This document shows, piece after piece, positions 15,571 to 25,120 of a stretch of DNA of 64,000 nt; within the stretch, counting starts at the first letter, position 1; each line of letters opens with the position of its first letter. Under the pieces are notes generated by a model. It saw nothing but the letters and a program-made list of their open reading frames with translations, did not search any database and was not told the DNA's origin. The position numbers and the translations under genes are program-made. Origin of the DNA: Cyclobacterium sp. (GTDB taxonomy: Bacteria > Bacteroidota > Bacteroidia > Cytophagales > Cyclobacteriaceae); the NCBI RefSeq assembly GCF_014762705.1, contig NZ_JABURL010000015.1, forward strand, positions 1-64,000. Direction: 5' to 3'.

Positions 15571-16638
15571 TTACACCCGCTCCAACTTCACCGGATAGGT
15601 TTTTTGGGAAGCCCACTGAGGCACGTAGATGTTTTCATCCCGGTCTACACAGACATCATGTGGATGCATAAAGCCCTGAAAACTCAGATCTTTTCGCTGT
15701 TCCTGAAGTTTTCCGTTCACATATTCAGGAGCCGTCCCTCCGGGTGTCGACACTACCTGGTCATTGGCATCCAATACGGTGATGTAACCGGAGTTGGGAT
15801 AAGATTGGGAAGTGCTGCGGTATACAGCAGCATAGACATTTTGCCCTCTCAAAACAGGCCTGCAGACAAATGAACCTGGCATGGGTATGGTTTTGATGTA
15901 TTTTCCATCAAGGGTAAATCTTTTGTACTGCATATGACCCCGGTCTGTTATCAGCAAGGTGGGGTTGGCCTGGTCCCGGGTATCTACCAGTATACCATGA
16001 CAACAATTGAAGGTTTCATCGCTTTCGCCTGAACCACCAAATTGCCGGATTAGATTGCCTTTGGCATCATATTGGGTAACGTAATTCCTGCCATAACCGT
16101 CGACGATATAAATGTCTCCATTGGCCGGATTGATGGCAGTTTCGGTTGGCACAAACTGACGGGGATAATCGTAATTCCCGGTTTCTTTGGGATAATCCAG
16201 CACCATGATTTCATTCCCTTTCAGATCGGTTTTGATGACCTGACTACGGGTATTGTCGGCAATGTACAAAAACTCCTCTCCACCCTCATCACTGATGGTC
16301 AGGCCGTGGGCACCGGGGTAACTGGTACCCCAGGTTTCGAGTAATTTACCAGACTTGTCATAAATGATGACATTATTTTTGGTTTCATTGGTCAGCAAAA
16401 TCAACCTGCCCTTTGCGTCTTCAACCATTTCGTGGCAATCATTGACGGGGTTTTTGGAAGGGTCCAGGTTTCCCCAACCTTCAATGACCCGGTACCGGTG
16501 AGATCCGTGTCCCAAAATAGTTTCTTTCTTCATGGCGTAGGTTTTGTTGATGATGATATTGGGAACCACCGCGCCTGCCAATACTGAAAGGCCGGTTTTC
16601 CTGATAAATTCCCTTCTTGGGTTTAAGTTGTTTTTCAT
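15571..16638 (-). CDS. Tat-exported NHL-repeat beta-propeller protein
   Basis: A 355-residue protein with a twin-arginine signal (PRREFIRKTGLSVLAG). It is followed by NHL/6-bladed propeller repeats such as HEMVEDAKGRLILLTN, HGLTISDEGGEEFLYIADN, FVPTETAINPANGDIYIVDGYG and HPHDVCVDRDENIYVPQW. Propellers of this kind serve as binding scaffolds or, in some families, as lyases. The specific role is unknown. It is the last gene of a minus-strand operon after the PSD1/DUF2231 protein and a DUF1501 protein, with a gap of only 9 bases to the latter. It probably acts with them in the periplasm. Confidence 0.8.
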   Translation of the reverse strand: MKNNLNPRREFIRKTGLSVLAGAVVPNIIINKTYAMKKETILGHGSHRYRVIEGWGNLDPSKNPVNDCHEMVEDAKGRLILLTNETKNNVIIYDKSGKLLETWGTSYPGAHGLTISDEGGEEFLYIADNTRSQVIKTDLKGNEIMVLDYPKETGNYDYPRQFVPTETAINPANGDIYIVDGYGRNYVTQYDAKGNLIRQFGGSGESDETFNCCHGILVDTRDQANPTLLITDRGHMQYKRFTLDGKYIKTIPMPGSFVCRPVLRGQNVYAAVYRSTSQSYPNSGYITVLDANDQVVSTPGGTAPEYVNGKLQEQRKDLSFQGFMHPHDVCVDRDENIYVPQWASQKTYPVKLERV

Positions 16639-16647
16639 TTTTTTTAA

Positions 16648-18075
16648 TTAAGCCAGTAAATCCATTTCTGCCTCTCCCTCTCCATCCGGAGTGGTATAAA
16701 AAGGTCTCTTTTCAATCTCGTAATTGGTTTCGGGGTCTATGCCCAGTGCATGATAAATGGTCTGGTGCAAAGCAGCAATTTTTATGGGTTTCTCAATGCT
16801 CTTGCAAGGCCGCTCATCTGCTGTCTTACCATACACATGTCCCCTTTTGACGCCTCCACCAAACATCAATACAGAACAACCATCTGTAAAATGCCGGTGC
16901 ATGCCGTAGTTTTTCATGTCTTCAATGATATCCGGTACCTCCACCTGGTCCTTGACCTTGGCACCGGGCCTGCCCTCTGTAAGCATGTCGCGGCTGAATT
17001 CGCTAGCCACAATGACCATGGTACGGTCCAGACGGCCACTTTCATCCAGGTCCTTGATCAGCTGGGCTATGGGGGCATCTATCAGTTTTTTCATGTCCAC
17101 CAGGCGGGTATGTCCATTCTCATGGGTATCCCAGCCTACAAAGGGTTCATATTCTGAAGTTACACTAATAAAACGTGCTCCCTGATCTACCAGCCTTTTG
17201 GCCATCAGACAACCTAGTCCAAATTTACCTGTATTGTAAATATCGTATTTTTCTTTGGGCTCTTGACTCAGGTCAAAAGCTTTTGCCTCAGGGGAATTAA
17301 GCAGCATATAGGCCTGTTCCATGGACCGCTTCAGCGATTCCTTTTGGTAATCAGAGCCAAACTCACCCATTGCACTTTCCTGAACCAGACGTTCATACAA
17401 TTGGTTTCTGGCTTCAAACCGTTTATTGGACATGCCCACCGGCGGCCGCACACTATCCAGCCCGGAAGTAGGGTCGGGTATCAGAAAAGGGCCGTATTCA
17501 CTGCCTAAAAATCCCGCACTGTGAAAAGCCTTTAACTCTTCTCCTTCACCCACAGTAAACCTTTGTCCGATATTGATAAAGGGTGGAATAACGGGATTAA
17601 CAGGGCCAAGTTCTTTGGCCATCCAGGATCCCATATGCGGAACGGCCACTGATTGAGGCGGTTCATAACAAGTGTGCCAATGATATTGGTGACGGGTATG
17701 CAGGATATGCCCCAAATCTGCAGCCACATAGGATCGGATAAGTGTCCCCCGATCCATTATCTGCCCAATATTTTCCAAACCTTCTGAAAATTCAATACCA
17801 TCAAGCGCAGTAGGAAAGGATGGAAAGGTACTCAATACCTCCTTCGATTCCATTCCTTTGCGGAATGGCGTATATTTTTTTGGGTCGAAAGTCTCTGTAT
17901 GGGCCATGCCCCCCGCCATATAAAGAAGGATTACTGTATCGGCGGAACTTTTTATTTTCTCCTTTGTGGAACATGAAGAAAGCAAGCCCGACATGGGCAT
18001 GCCTGCAGCCATAGCTGCAATGCTCGCTGCACTTGTCTTTTTTAGAAAATCCCTTCTTTTCCAGTTATAATTCAT
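16648..18075 (-). CDS. DUF1501 protein, Tat lipoprotein
   Basis: A 475-residue member of DUF1501, an alkaline-phosphatase/sulfatase-like fold family abundant in Planctomycetes and also found in Bacteroidota. Its enzymatic role is not established. The N-terminus has a Tat motif (WKRRDFLKK) and a lipobox-like LLSSCS with Cys at 35, so the folded protein is probably exported and lipidated. Family features seen are the opening VILLYMAGGMAHTETFDPK, the segment GWDTHENGHTR and RTMVIVASEFSRD. It lies 16 bases after the PSD1/DUF2231 gene and 9 before the NHL gene. A paralogue sits in the divergent operon at 23615-25075. Confidence 0.85.
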   Translation of the reverse strand: MNYNWKRRDFLKKTSAASIAAMAAGMPMSGLLSSCSTKEKIKSSADTVILLYMAGGMAHTETFDPKKYTPFRKGMESKEVLSTFPSFPTALDGIEFSEGLENIGQIMDRGTLIRSYVAADLGHILHTRHQYHWHTCYEPPQSVAVPHMGSWMAKELGPVNPVIPPFINIGQRFTVGEGEELKAFHSAGFLGSEYGPFLIPDPTSGLDSVRPPVGMSNKRFEARNQLYERLVQESAMGEFGSDYQKESLKRSMEQAYMLLNSPEAKAFDLSQEPKEKYDIYNTGKFGLGCLMAKRLVDQGARFISVTSEYEPFVGWDTHENGHTRLVDMKKLIDAPIAQLIKDLDESGRLDRTMVIVASEFSRDMLTEGRPGAKVKDQVEVPDIIEDMKNYGMHRHFTDGCSVLMFGGGVKRGHVYGKTADERPCKSIEKPIKIAALHQTIYHALGIDPETNYEIEKRPFYTTPDGEGEAEMDLLA

Positions 18076-18091
18076 CGCTAATTGCTTTTGA

Positions 18092-20584
18092 TCAGTAAAT
18101 TAATTGAAATTCAGGCAACAACAAAACTGCCCAAAATAAATCCTGAATGGCTGCGGGTTCGGGATCCTCTCCCAAAACCTCCATGGCCACATTGAATTCA
18201 TTTTGATGGGGGTCTCTTCCCAGAAGTTGGCGATAGGTTTCATGCACAATAATGTCACCATCATTGTATTTCTCTTTCCACTTCATGGCACCATCTTTTA
18301 AGGCCTCGTTCAGGGTTTCGCCGTTGGTAAGCTCCAGGGCTTGTAGCAAGCTGGCCTGGCTGTCCCTGCTGGTCGATACTACCTCACGGTTTGGCCGGCC
18401 CAGGGCTTTCAGGAAGTCATTATTGGCTACCAGTGATGCCCTGGCAAAAGGCATAGATGGCTCTTCCGATACTGCCAGCTCATTCGGATTGTATTTCAAT
18501 GCCTCCATCTCAAAAAGCGGATTGATATTTTGACTCACACCATCGGCAAATTGCTCAGCCGTCAATCTCCTTCTCACCACTCCTTCGAATACAAAATCAT
18601 CATCTGTCAGGTACTGCGGATCTTCCACCCCTATCGAAGGTTGCTGGTAAGCCTTTGATATTGCAATTTTATATATCAGGTTTTTCAAGTCATAACCATT
18701 GTCTTCAAAATCAGTAGCCATCCAATCCAGTAAATCCTGGCTCCAGGGTAAATTGTCCATCTCATCAGCAGGCTCCACCAAACCTCTTCCCATCATTTGC
18801 TTCCATATCCGATTTACAATGGTCCTGTACATCCTGCCATTGGCAGGTTGCACGAGGTATTCTGCCAGTTGCTCCAGTTTTTTGTCCCTGCTTGCTGTGC
18901 TGTCAATTTCTCCCAATTCCTCCCATAAAATTTTTGTGCTGGCCTTTTTTCCTATCGGGGTTTCGCAGCGGCTTACTTCAAGGGTGGTATCCGCAAATAT
19001 ATTGGCAAAGGCATAGGCCTCTTCCAATTTCCAATCACTGATAAAACTGTCATGGCAGGATGCGCATTTAAGGTTCAGGCCCAGGATCACCTGCCCCACA
19101 TTTTGTGCTGCCTGCATTTCCGTAACCTGGCTGGCGTTCACATCTCCCCGCCAGCGAATGCCTTCAATAAATCCTTTGGACTTTTCATCAGGATCAAGCA
19201 GTTGTTTGACAAACTGGTCATAGGGCTTGTTTTCCCTCAAAGAAGTATACAACCAATCGGTAATGGCGTACCTGCCCTTGGTAATGTAACCCGTACCGGT
19301 ATAATCGTTTCTTAAAGCATCATTCCAGAAGGTCATCCAATGGGTGGCGTAATCGTCATTTCGGTTGAGCAATTCTTCCACCCAGGCAGCCCTTTTATTT
19401 GGTCGGGAATCTTCCAGAAAAGCCTTGTAGGTCTCCGGATCTGGTAGCAAGCCGATGATATCCAGATATATTCTTCTCAGGTATGTCTTATCATCTACCG
19501 GATCTTTCCATGTAATGTCCTGTTCCTGAAAATATTCATCCACCCAAATATCTATGGGCTGGTTCATACCTTTTCTTGGAGCGGGTACATTGGGTCTTCT
19601 TGGTTCCAGGGCAGCCACCCTGTATTCACTTACCTCACTGGCCGCATCTGGCCATGGTGCACCTCTTTCGACCCAAAAAGAAATCAAGGCAATTTCATCG
19701 GTTGAAAGCACCTTACCTTTGGAAGGCATGGCGTCTTCATGGTCCTTTGGCAGCTTGATCCTTCTTACCAGGTCGCTTTTACCAGGATTTCCGGGAACGA
19801 TCACAGGACCGGATTCCCCTCCTTCAAAAACATATTCCCGCTCATCCAGCCTTAATTCTCCCTTGATCTTGGCATCACTGTGGCATTTGTAACAATTATG
19901 GGCAAAAACAGCCCTTACTTTTCCCACCAGCTCCACCTGCTTCTGTTCACTGAGCTCGCCTTCTTCTCCAAAAGCTACCAAATCAATATTAAGATCTTCG
20001 GGGGAATAGTCATCCTCATTCCAGGGAAATGTACTGGTAAGGTAGTCTTCCCCATGGGTAAGAGAAGCACCGAAGTGACCGGCCACGGATACCCCAACGG
20101 CTGAAATAAATAACACGGAACGAAATGCCTTAACTGCCTGCAGATTATTCCCGTTTTCGGATTTTCTCAAAAAATAAATGAGCAGTAAACCAAGGAATGC
20201 CGTGGTAATACCTGTCCACTGATGTACATCCAGGGTATTGCCCCCATAATCCTCCACTGTAGCCAGGACCCAGCCAAGTACAGCGGCAAGCACCGCTCCG
20301 GCTACCCCTGCCCATACCAGCAAATCAATACCCGGCCTCAGCTTGTGATTAAAATTTTTCAGCGTAAATAGTTCCAGAACAGCCGCAAACAACAATAAAC
20401 TTACCGGAAAGTGAACTGCCAGCGGATGCAATCGTCCCAAAAATTTCCATAACCAGAAAGGTTCGCTTTCTACAGCCTGTTCCTGAAGTGCTGCAGCCAG
20501 CAATCCATCTCCCGGAATTGTGATTAGCAAAACAGCTGCTATCAGCCATATAATGGCCATAATTCTATGTTTCATGAAATTCAT
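18092..20584 (-). CDS. DUF2231-PSD1-DUF1549-DUF1553 membrane cytochrome-like protein
   Basis: An 830-residue multidomain protein. Residues about 10-170 form several membrane helices with the HPLAVHFPVSLL motif of DUF2231. A planctomycete cytochrome C-like (PSD1) domain with CYKCH at 231-235 follows, then DUF1549 (with a second CXXCH, CASCH at 507-511) and DUF1553 at the C-terminus (GRMYRTIVNRIWKQMMGRG). The two CXXCH motifs could bind haem c, so an electron-transfer role is possible but unproven in this family. It is the first gene of a three-gene minus-strand operon with DUF1501 and NHL proteins. The paralogue at 20869-23613 lacks the DUF2231 part. Confidence 0.82.
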   Translation of the reverse strand: MNFMKHRIMAIIWLIAAVLLITIPGDGLLAAALQEQAVESEPFWLWKFLGRLHPLAVHFPVSLLLFAAVLELFTLKNFNHKLRPGIDLLVWAGVAGAVLAAVLGWVLATVEDYGGNTLDVHQWTGITTAFLGLLLIYFLRKSENGNNLQAVKAFRSVLFISAVGVSVAGHFGASLTHGEDYLTSTFPWNEDDYSPEDLNIDLVAFGEEGELSEQKQVELVGKVRAVFAHNCYKCHSDAKIKGELRLDEREYVFEGGESGPVIVPGNPGKSDLVRRIKLPKDHEDAMPSKGKVLSTDEIALISFWVERGAPWPDAASEVSEYRVAALEPRRPNVPAPRKGMNQPIDIWVDEYFQEQDITWKDPVDDKTYLRRIYLDIIGLLPDPETYKAFLEDSRPNKRAAWVEELLNRNDDYATHWMTFWNDALRNDYTGTGYITKGRYAITDWLYTSLRENKPYDQFVKQLLDPDEKSKGFIEGIRWRGDVNASQVTEMQAAQNVGQVILGLNLKCASCHDSFISDWKLEEAYAFANIFADTTLEVSRCETPIGKKASTKILWEELGEIDSTASRDKKLEQLAEYLVQPANGRMYRTIVNRIWKQMMGRGLVEPADEMDNLPWSQDLLDWMATDFEDNGYDLKNLIYKIAISKAYQQPSIGVEDPQYLTDDDFVFEGVVRRRLTAEQFADGVSQNINPLFEMEALKYNPNELAVSEEPSMPFARASLVANNDFLKALGRPNREVVSTSRDSQASLLQALELTNGETLNEALKDGAMKWKEKYNDGDIIVHETYRQLLGRDPHQNEFNVAMEVLGEDPEPAAIQDLFWAVLLLPEFQLIY

Positions 20585-20868
20585 TTCTTTCTTACAAAAC
20601 TTTTTATTTTCGCTTCAAATCAACTTTTCAGATCAGGAAAAGCGTAAAATGATGTTCTGCCCTCACCAACTGGAAATAAAGCATTACAATTATAATTAAA
20701 TTGGTGGACAAAACTAGCCTGTACTATCCTGTCTATAACTCAAAATATAAATAAAACAACATTAAATAGCAAACTGTTTTATACCTGCTCTACAGCACAG
20801 TACAGGATTGGGTTTTGACAATGATGGCATAATTTGCTACTTTGTGGATCTATGGAAAGCCCGATTAA
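20585..20868. other. Divergent promoter region of the two PSD1 operons
   Basis: This 284-base spacer lies between two divergent PSD1 genes. It is AT-rich around 20690-20770. Near-matches to the -7 box (TAATTTG at 20830-20836 and TACTTTG at 20838-20844) occur shortly before the plus-strand gene, with TTTTGAC at 20814-20820. No confident two-box promoter or operator was found. Confidence 0.35.
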
Positions 20869-23613
20869 ATGAAGTACCGGAACCTGATATTTGTATTGCC
20901 CCTTTTTGCCTTGGCCATTTATTGGGCATGGCCAAAGGACGACAAGATAAGTTACAACCGGGACATCCGTCCTATTGTCAATAATAAATGCATCTCCTGT
21001 CACGGTGGAGTCAAGCAATCCGGGGGGTTTTCAATGCTATTTGAATCTGAGGCAAAAATGCCCACAGAATCCGGTAAACCGGCCATTGTACCGGGAGATG
21101 CATCCGCATCCGAGATGGTAAAACGCTTGAGTCATCATGATCCGGAAATGCGCATGCCACTGGGTAAAGCACCTTTGTCCGATCAGGAAATTGAACTGAT
21201 TAAAAAATGGATCAACCAGGGCGCAGTCTGGGAAAAACACTGGGCCTACATCCCTCCTGATGATGATATTACCCCTCCCACTATACCAAAAGGTATGGAA
21301 GCAAAAAATGGAATCGATCATTTTATATTCGGCAAGCTGGAAGAAATGGAACTTGCGCCCAATCCGGAAGCCTCCAAAGAAATCCTCCTGAGAAGACTCG
21401 CCCTGGATATTACCGGCATTCCTCCCAGTCTCGAAGACTATGAGGCATTTAAAAATGACAGCTCTCCCGAGGCCTATGAAACTGCGGTGGACCGTTTGCT
21501 CGATTCGCCCCACTTCGGGGAAAAATGGGCTTCCTTTTGGATGGACCTGGCCAGGTATGCTGACTCCAAAGGATATGAAAAAGACCTCCACAGGGAAATT
21601 TGGAAATACAGGGACTGGTTGATTGAGGCTTTTAACAAGGACATGCCCTACGATACTTTTACCATTGCTCAGATCGCCGGGGACCTATTGCCCCAAGCCA
21701 GGGAAAAGGACCTGCTTGCCACTGCTTTTCACAGAAATACCATGGCCAATGATGAAGGGGGCACCAATGATGAGGAATTCAGGGTTGCTGCCACTATGGA
21801 AAGGGTGGGCACTACTTTTGAAGTCTGGCAGGGCACCACCATGGCCTGTGTGCAATGCCACAGCCACCCTTATGATCCCATCCGGCATGAAGATTTTTAT
21901 AAATCCATGGCCTTTTTTAATAATACGCAGGACAAGGACCTCTATAATGAACAACCCAAGGTTTTTACCTATGAACCTGCCGAAAAGGAAAAGGTCAAAA
22001 AGCTGCTTACCTGGGTAAATGAACAGCTGGAACCAGCAGATAAATTAGCCCATGTCTCTGATGAATTCCTGCATCAGCAAAAGCAGGAATTGCTTTATAC
22101 CCTGGGGCACCGCAGGGTGGAAGCAGAGGAGTTTCAGGACAAAAGCCGCTTCATCGAATTGGTTGCCCACGATCAGGCTTCCATATGGCAGGTACAGGAC
22201 AGTTCCTGGATCAAGTTTGAGCAGGTAGACCTGACGGAGGTGGAAGCCATTTCCCTGGGCTATGCCTCCCTTACAGGTGCCAGGGTAGAAATAAGACTGG
22301 ATTCCATACTGGGCAGCAAAATAGGAGAGGGGACTTTTCAGGTAACTGGTCAGGGCTTCCCCGGTAACCGTCCCGCAAAATGGAATACGTTAAAAATACC
22401 CATTACCCCTGTAAAGGGTAAAAGAGATGTTTATTACTATTTTAAAAAAGACCGGATTTTTGCCCAGGATCTGGTAAGGGTGGATTGGCTGTATTACCAT
22501 GAAAAGGCTCCCGCGAAAGACCAGTATCCTCAAGCCTTGCAACAAAAATTGGATGAGCTATTGGCTGTAAAAGTAGTTCAAACGCCGATCCTACGTGATT
22601 TGCCAGAAAATAAATCCAGGAAGACCCATGTCTTTGAGCGCGGAGATTGGAGATCTGCAGGTAAGGAAGTTCAGGCTGGTATTCCCGAAATCATGGGCAG
22701 CATTAACGAGCCAGACCCGGACAGGATGGATTTTGCCACCTGGCTGGTAAGTGAAGAAAACCCGTTAACGGCAAGAGTCATGGTAAACCGGATCTGGGAA
22801 CAGCTATTTGGTTTTGGCATTGTGGAAAGTATGGAAGATTTTGGCAGCCAGGGCATAGCTCCTACCCATCCCGAGCTACTGGACTGGTTGGCGGTGACCT
22901 TCAGAGAGGACCACAACTGGTCCATGAAATCCCTCATCAAAATGATCGTGATGTCTGCAAGTTACCGTCAGAGTTCGGTCAGCAGCGATGTAAAATTAGC
23001 CAAGGACCCTTACAACAAATACCTTTCCAGGGGATCCCGGACCCGGCTCCCGGCGGAAACCATCCGGGATCAGGCACTGGCTATCAGCGGTTTGCTGAAC
23101 AGGGAACTTTACGGCCCTAGCGTAATGCCTTATCAACCGGAAAATATCATCGGTTTCGGTGGAAGGTTCTGGTTTGAAAGCGAGGGCCAGGACAAATACC
23201 GGAGAGCGGTTTACACCTATTGGAAAAGAACACATCCCTACCCCTCCATGGTGACTTTCGACAGTCCATCCAGGGAAGTATGTACCTCCAGAAGAGTAAG
23301 GACAAACACTCCGTTGCAATCCCTCGTTTTATTGAATGACCCTGTATATGTAGAGGCTGCCAGTGCCTGGGCAAAGAGAATTTTGGAAGAAAGTGGGGAA
23401 GATATCAAAGCAGGTATTGAAAAAAACCTTCAGCTGGTTACAGCAAAACCTCCCGAGCAGGAAAAGGTGGAAGTCTTACACCAGCTTTATCAGGAGTCTT
23501 TGGCGTATTACGAGCAGGAAGGCAAAGACCTGGACGCAAACCCAAAATTGGCCGCCATGCGATTGGTGAGTAATGCCATGCTGAATTTAGATGAATTTAT
23601 AACCAGAAGATAA
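20869..23613 (+). CDS. PSD1-DUF1549-DUF1553 cytochrome-like protein
   Basis: A 914-residue protein with an N-terminal membrane or signal segment (LIFVLPLFALAIYWAW). It has a PSD1 cytochrome domain (NRDIRPIVNNKCISCHGG, CXXCH at 41-45), then DUF1549 with a second CXXCH (CVQCH at 327-331), a carbohydrate-binding-like insert in the middle and DUF1553 (ARVMVNRIWEQLFGFGIV, RTNTPLQSLVLLNDP). This is the usual architecture known from Planctomycetes and Verrucomicrobia. Its function has not been established. The following DUF1501 gene starts 2 bases after its stop, so the pair is certainly co-transcribed. Confidence 0.87.
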   Translation: MKYRNLIFVLPLFALAIYWAWPKDDKISYNRDIRPIVNNKCISCHGGVKQSGGFSMLFESEAKMPTESGKPAIVPGDASASEMVKRLSHHDPEMRMPLGKAPLSDQEIELIKKWINQGAVWEKHWAYIPPDDDITPPTIPKGMEAKNGIDHFIFGKLEEMELAPNPEASKEILLRRLALDITGIPPSLEDYEAFKNDSSPEAYETAVDRLLDSPHFGEKWASFWMDLARYADSKGYEKDLHREIWKYRDWLIEAFNKDMPYDTFTIAQIAGDLLPQAREKDLLATAFHRNTMANDEGGTNDEEFRVAATMERVGTTFEVWQGTTMACVQCHSHPYDPIRHEDFYKSMAFFNNTQDKDLYNEQPKVFTYEPAEKEKVKKLLTWVNEQLEPADKLAHVSDEFLHQQKQELLYTLGHRRVEAEEFQDKSRFIELVAHDQASIWQVQDSSWIKFEQVDLTEVEAISLGYASLTGARVEIRLDSILGSKIGEGTFQVTGQGFPGNRPAKWNTLKIPITPVKGKRDVYYYFKKDRIFAQDLVRVDWLYYHEKAPAKDQYPQALQQKLDELLAVKVVQTPILRDLPENKSRKTHVFERGDWRSAGKEVQAGIPEIMGSINEPDPDRMDFATWLVSEENPLTARVMVNRIWEQLFGFGIVESMEDFGSQGIAPTHPELLDWLAVTFREDHNWSMKSLIKMIVMSASYRQSSVSSDVKLAKDPYNKYLSRGSRTRLPAETIRDQALAISGLLNRELYGPSVMPYQPENIIGFGGRFWFESEGQDKYRRAVYTYWKRTHPYPSMVTFDSPSREVCTSRRVRTNTPLQSLVLLNDPVYVEAASAWAKRILEESGEDIKAGIEKNLQLVTAKPPEQEKVEVLHQLYQESLAYYEQEGKDLDANPKLAAMRLVSNAMLNLDEFITRR

Positions 23614-23614
23614 C

Positions 23615-25075
23615 ATGAACATTTGGGAAGAAGCTTTTATCCGCAAGGCACAATACAACAGCAGGAGACATTTCTTAAAAAAATGTACGTCTGGACTGGG
23701 TGCATTGGCACTGGGATCCATAATGGGATGTGGGGAACAGCATCCCGAAGCTAAATCCGGAGCAGGCCTGGCAGGAAAAGGCCCCCATTTTGCCCCAAAA
23801 GCAAAAAGTGTCATTTTCCTGCACATGGCGGGAGGGCCATCTCATCTGGAGCTTTTTGACTTTAAACCGACCCTTCTGCAGCTGAATGGCAAAGATACCC
23901 CCAAATCCCTCATGGAAGGGAAGGAATTTGCCTTCCTGAAAGGAACTCCTAAACTACTTGGCCCTCAGGCTAACTTTGGCAGACACGGACAGTCTGGAAC
24001 GTATGTATCAGATTACATGCCCGAATTTGCCCAAATGGTGGATGAGGTTAGTTTGCTGAAGGCCATGCATACCAATGAATTTAATCATGCCCCTGCACAG
24101 CTTTTCATGCATACCGGTAGCCCAAGACTTGGCAAACCTAGCATTGGCGCCTGGTCTGTGTATGGTTTGGGATCTGAAAATAAAGATTTGCCGGGTTATG
24201 TGGTATTGACTTCCGGTGGTGGTGCCATCAGTGCTGGAAAAAGTGCCTGGGGAAGTGGCTTTTTACCTACCGTTTATCAGGGGGTACAGTGCCGCTCGGA
24301 AGGCGATCCGGTACTTTTTTTATCCAATCCAAACTCCATAGATGCCCCTTTGCGCAAAAAATCCATAGCGGCCATCAACAAGATCAATGAAATGGAATAC
24401 CAACAATCCGGGGATCCCGAAATACTCACCCGGATTTCCCAATATGAACTGGCATTCCGCATGCAGACCTCTGTACCGGAAACCATGAATATAAATGATG
24501 AGCCAGACTATATCCATCAGATGTATGGAACTTCTCCGGGAAAAGCCTCCTTTGCCAACAATTGCCTGCTGGCCAGAAGGTTGGTAGAAAAAGGCGTACG
24601 GTTCATTCAATTGTTTGATAACCGTTGGGACACCCATGGTGTGGGTGCCGGAAATGGTGTGGGAGATGGGATGCGCCGGTCCTGCAAAGCCATTGATCAA
24701 CCCATTGCAGCCCTACTAAAGGATCTGAAACAAAGAGGTCTTTTGGAAGAAACCCTGGTGGTCTGGGGAGGGGAGTTTGGGCGTACCCCTATGATGGAAG
24801 CGCGAACAGGAGTAGGTTTTGACGGTAGGGACCATCACCTGGAAGCCTTTACCATGTGGATGGCAGGAGCTGGTATCAAAAAGGGAAAAGTGCATGGAGA
24901 GACAGATGAAATAGGCTATTATGGTATTGAAGGGAGAACCCACGTGCATGACCTGCAAGCCACCATTCTGGAAAGGCTGGGATTTGACCATGAGCAATTG
25001 ACCTATGAATTCCAGGGCAGGAACTTCAGGCTGACCGATGTGCACGGAAATGTGATCAAAGAAATCCTCTCCTGA
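23615..25075 (+). CDS. DUF1501 protein, Tat lipoprotein
   Basis: A 486-residue DUF1501 member. It has a Tat signal (NSRRHFLKKCTSG) and a lipobox-like LGSIMGC with Cys at 39. Family segments seen are VIFLHMAGGPSHLELFDFK, FDNRWDTHGVG and VVWGGEFGRTPM, with GRDHHLEAF near the C-terminus. The His and Asp residues in these motifs resemble metal ligands of the alkaline phosphatase superfamily, but catalysis is unproven. It forms a tight pair with the PSD1 gene upstream. The pair mirrors the divergent operon at 16648-20584. Confidence 0.87.
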   Translation: MNIWEEAFIRKAQYNSRRHFLKKCTSGLGALALGSIMGCGEQHPEAKSGAGLAGKGPHFAPKAKSVIFLHMAGGPSHLELFDFKPTLLQLNGKDTPKSLMEGKEFAFLKGTPKLLGPQANFGRHGQSGTYVSDYMPEFAQMVDEVSLLKAMHTNEFNHAPAQLFMHTGSPRLGKPSIGAWSVYGLGSENKDLPGYVVLTSGGGAISAGKSAWGSGFLPTVYQGVQCRSEGDPVLFLSNPNSIDAPLRKKSIAAINKINEMEYQQSGDPEILTRISQYELAFRMQTSVPETMNINDEPDYIHQMYGTSPGKASFANNCLLARRLVEKGVRFIQLFDNRWDTHGVGAGNGVGDGMRRSCKAIDQPIAALLKDLKQRGLLEETLVVWGGEFGRTPMMEARTGVGFDGRDHHLEAFTMWMAGAGIKKGKVHGETDEIGYYGIEGRTHVHDLQATILERLGFDHEQLTYEFQGRNFRLTDVHGNVIKEILS

Positions 25076-25120
25076 TAACTCCTTTGGATTGAGGAAAAAG
25101 CTGGTTTAGAAAAAATTACC

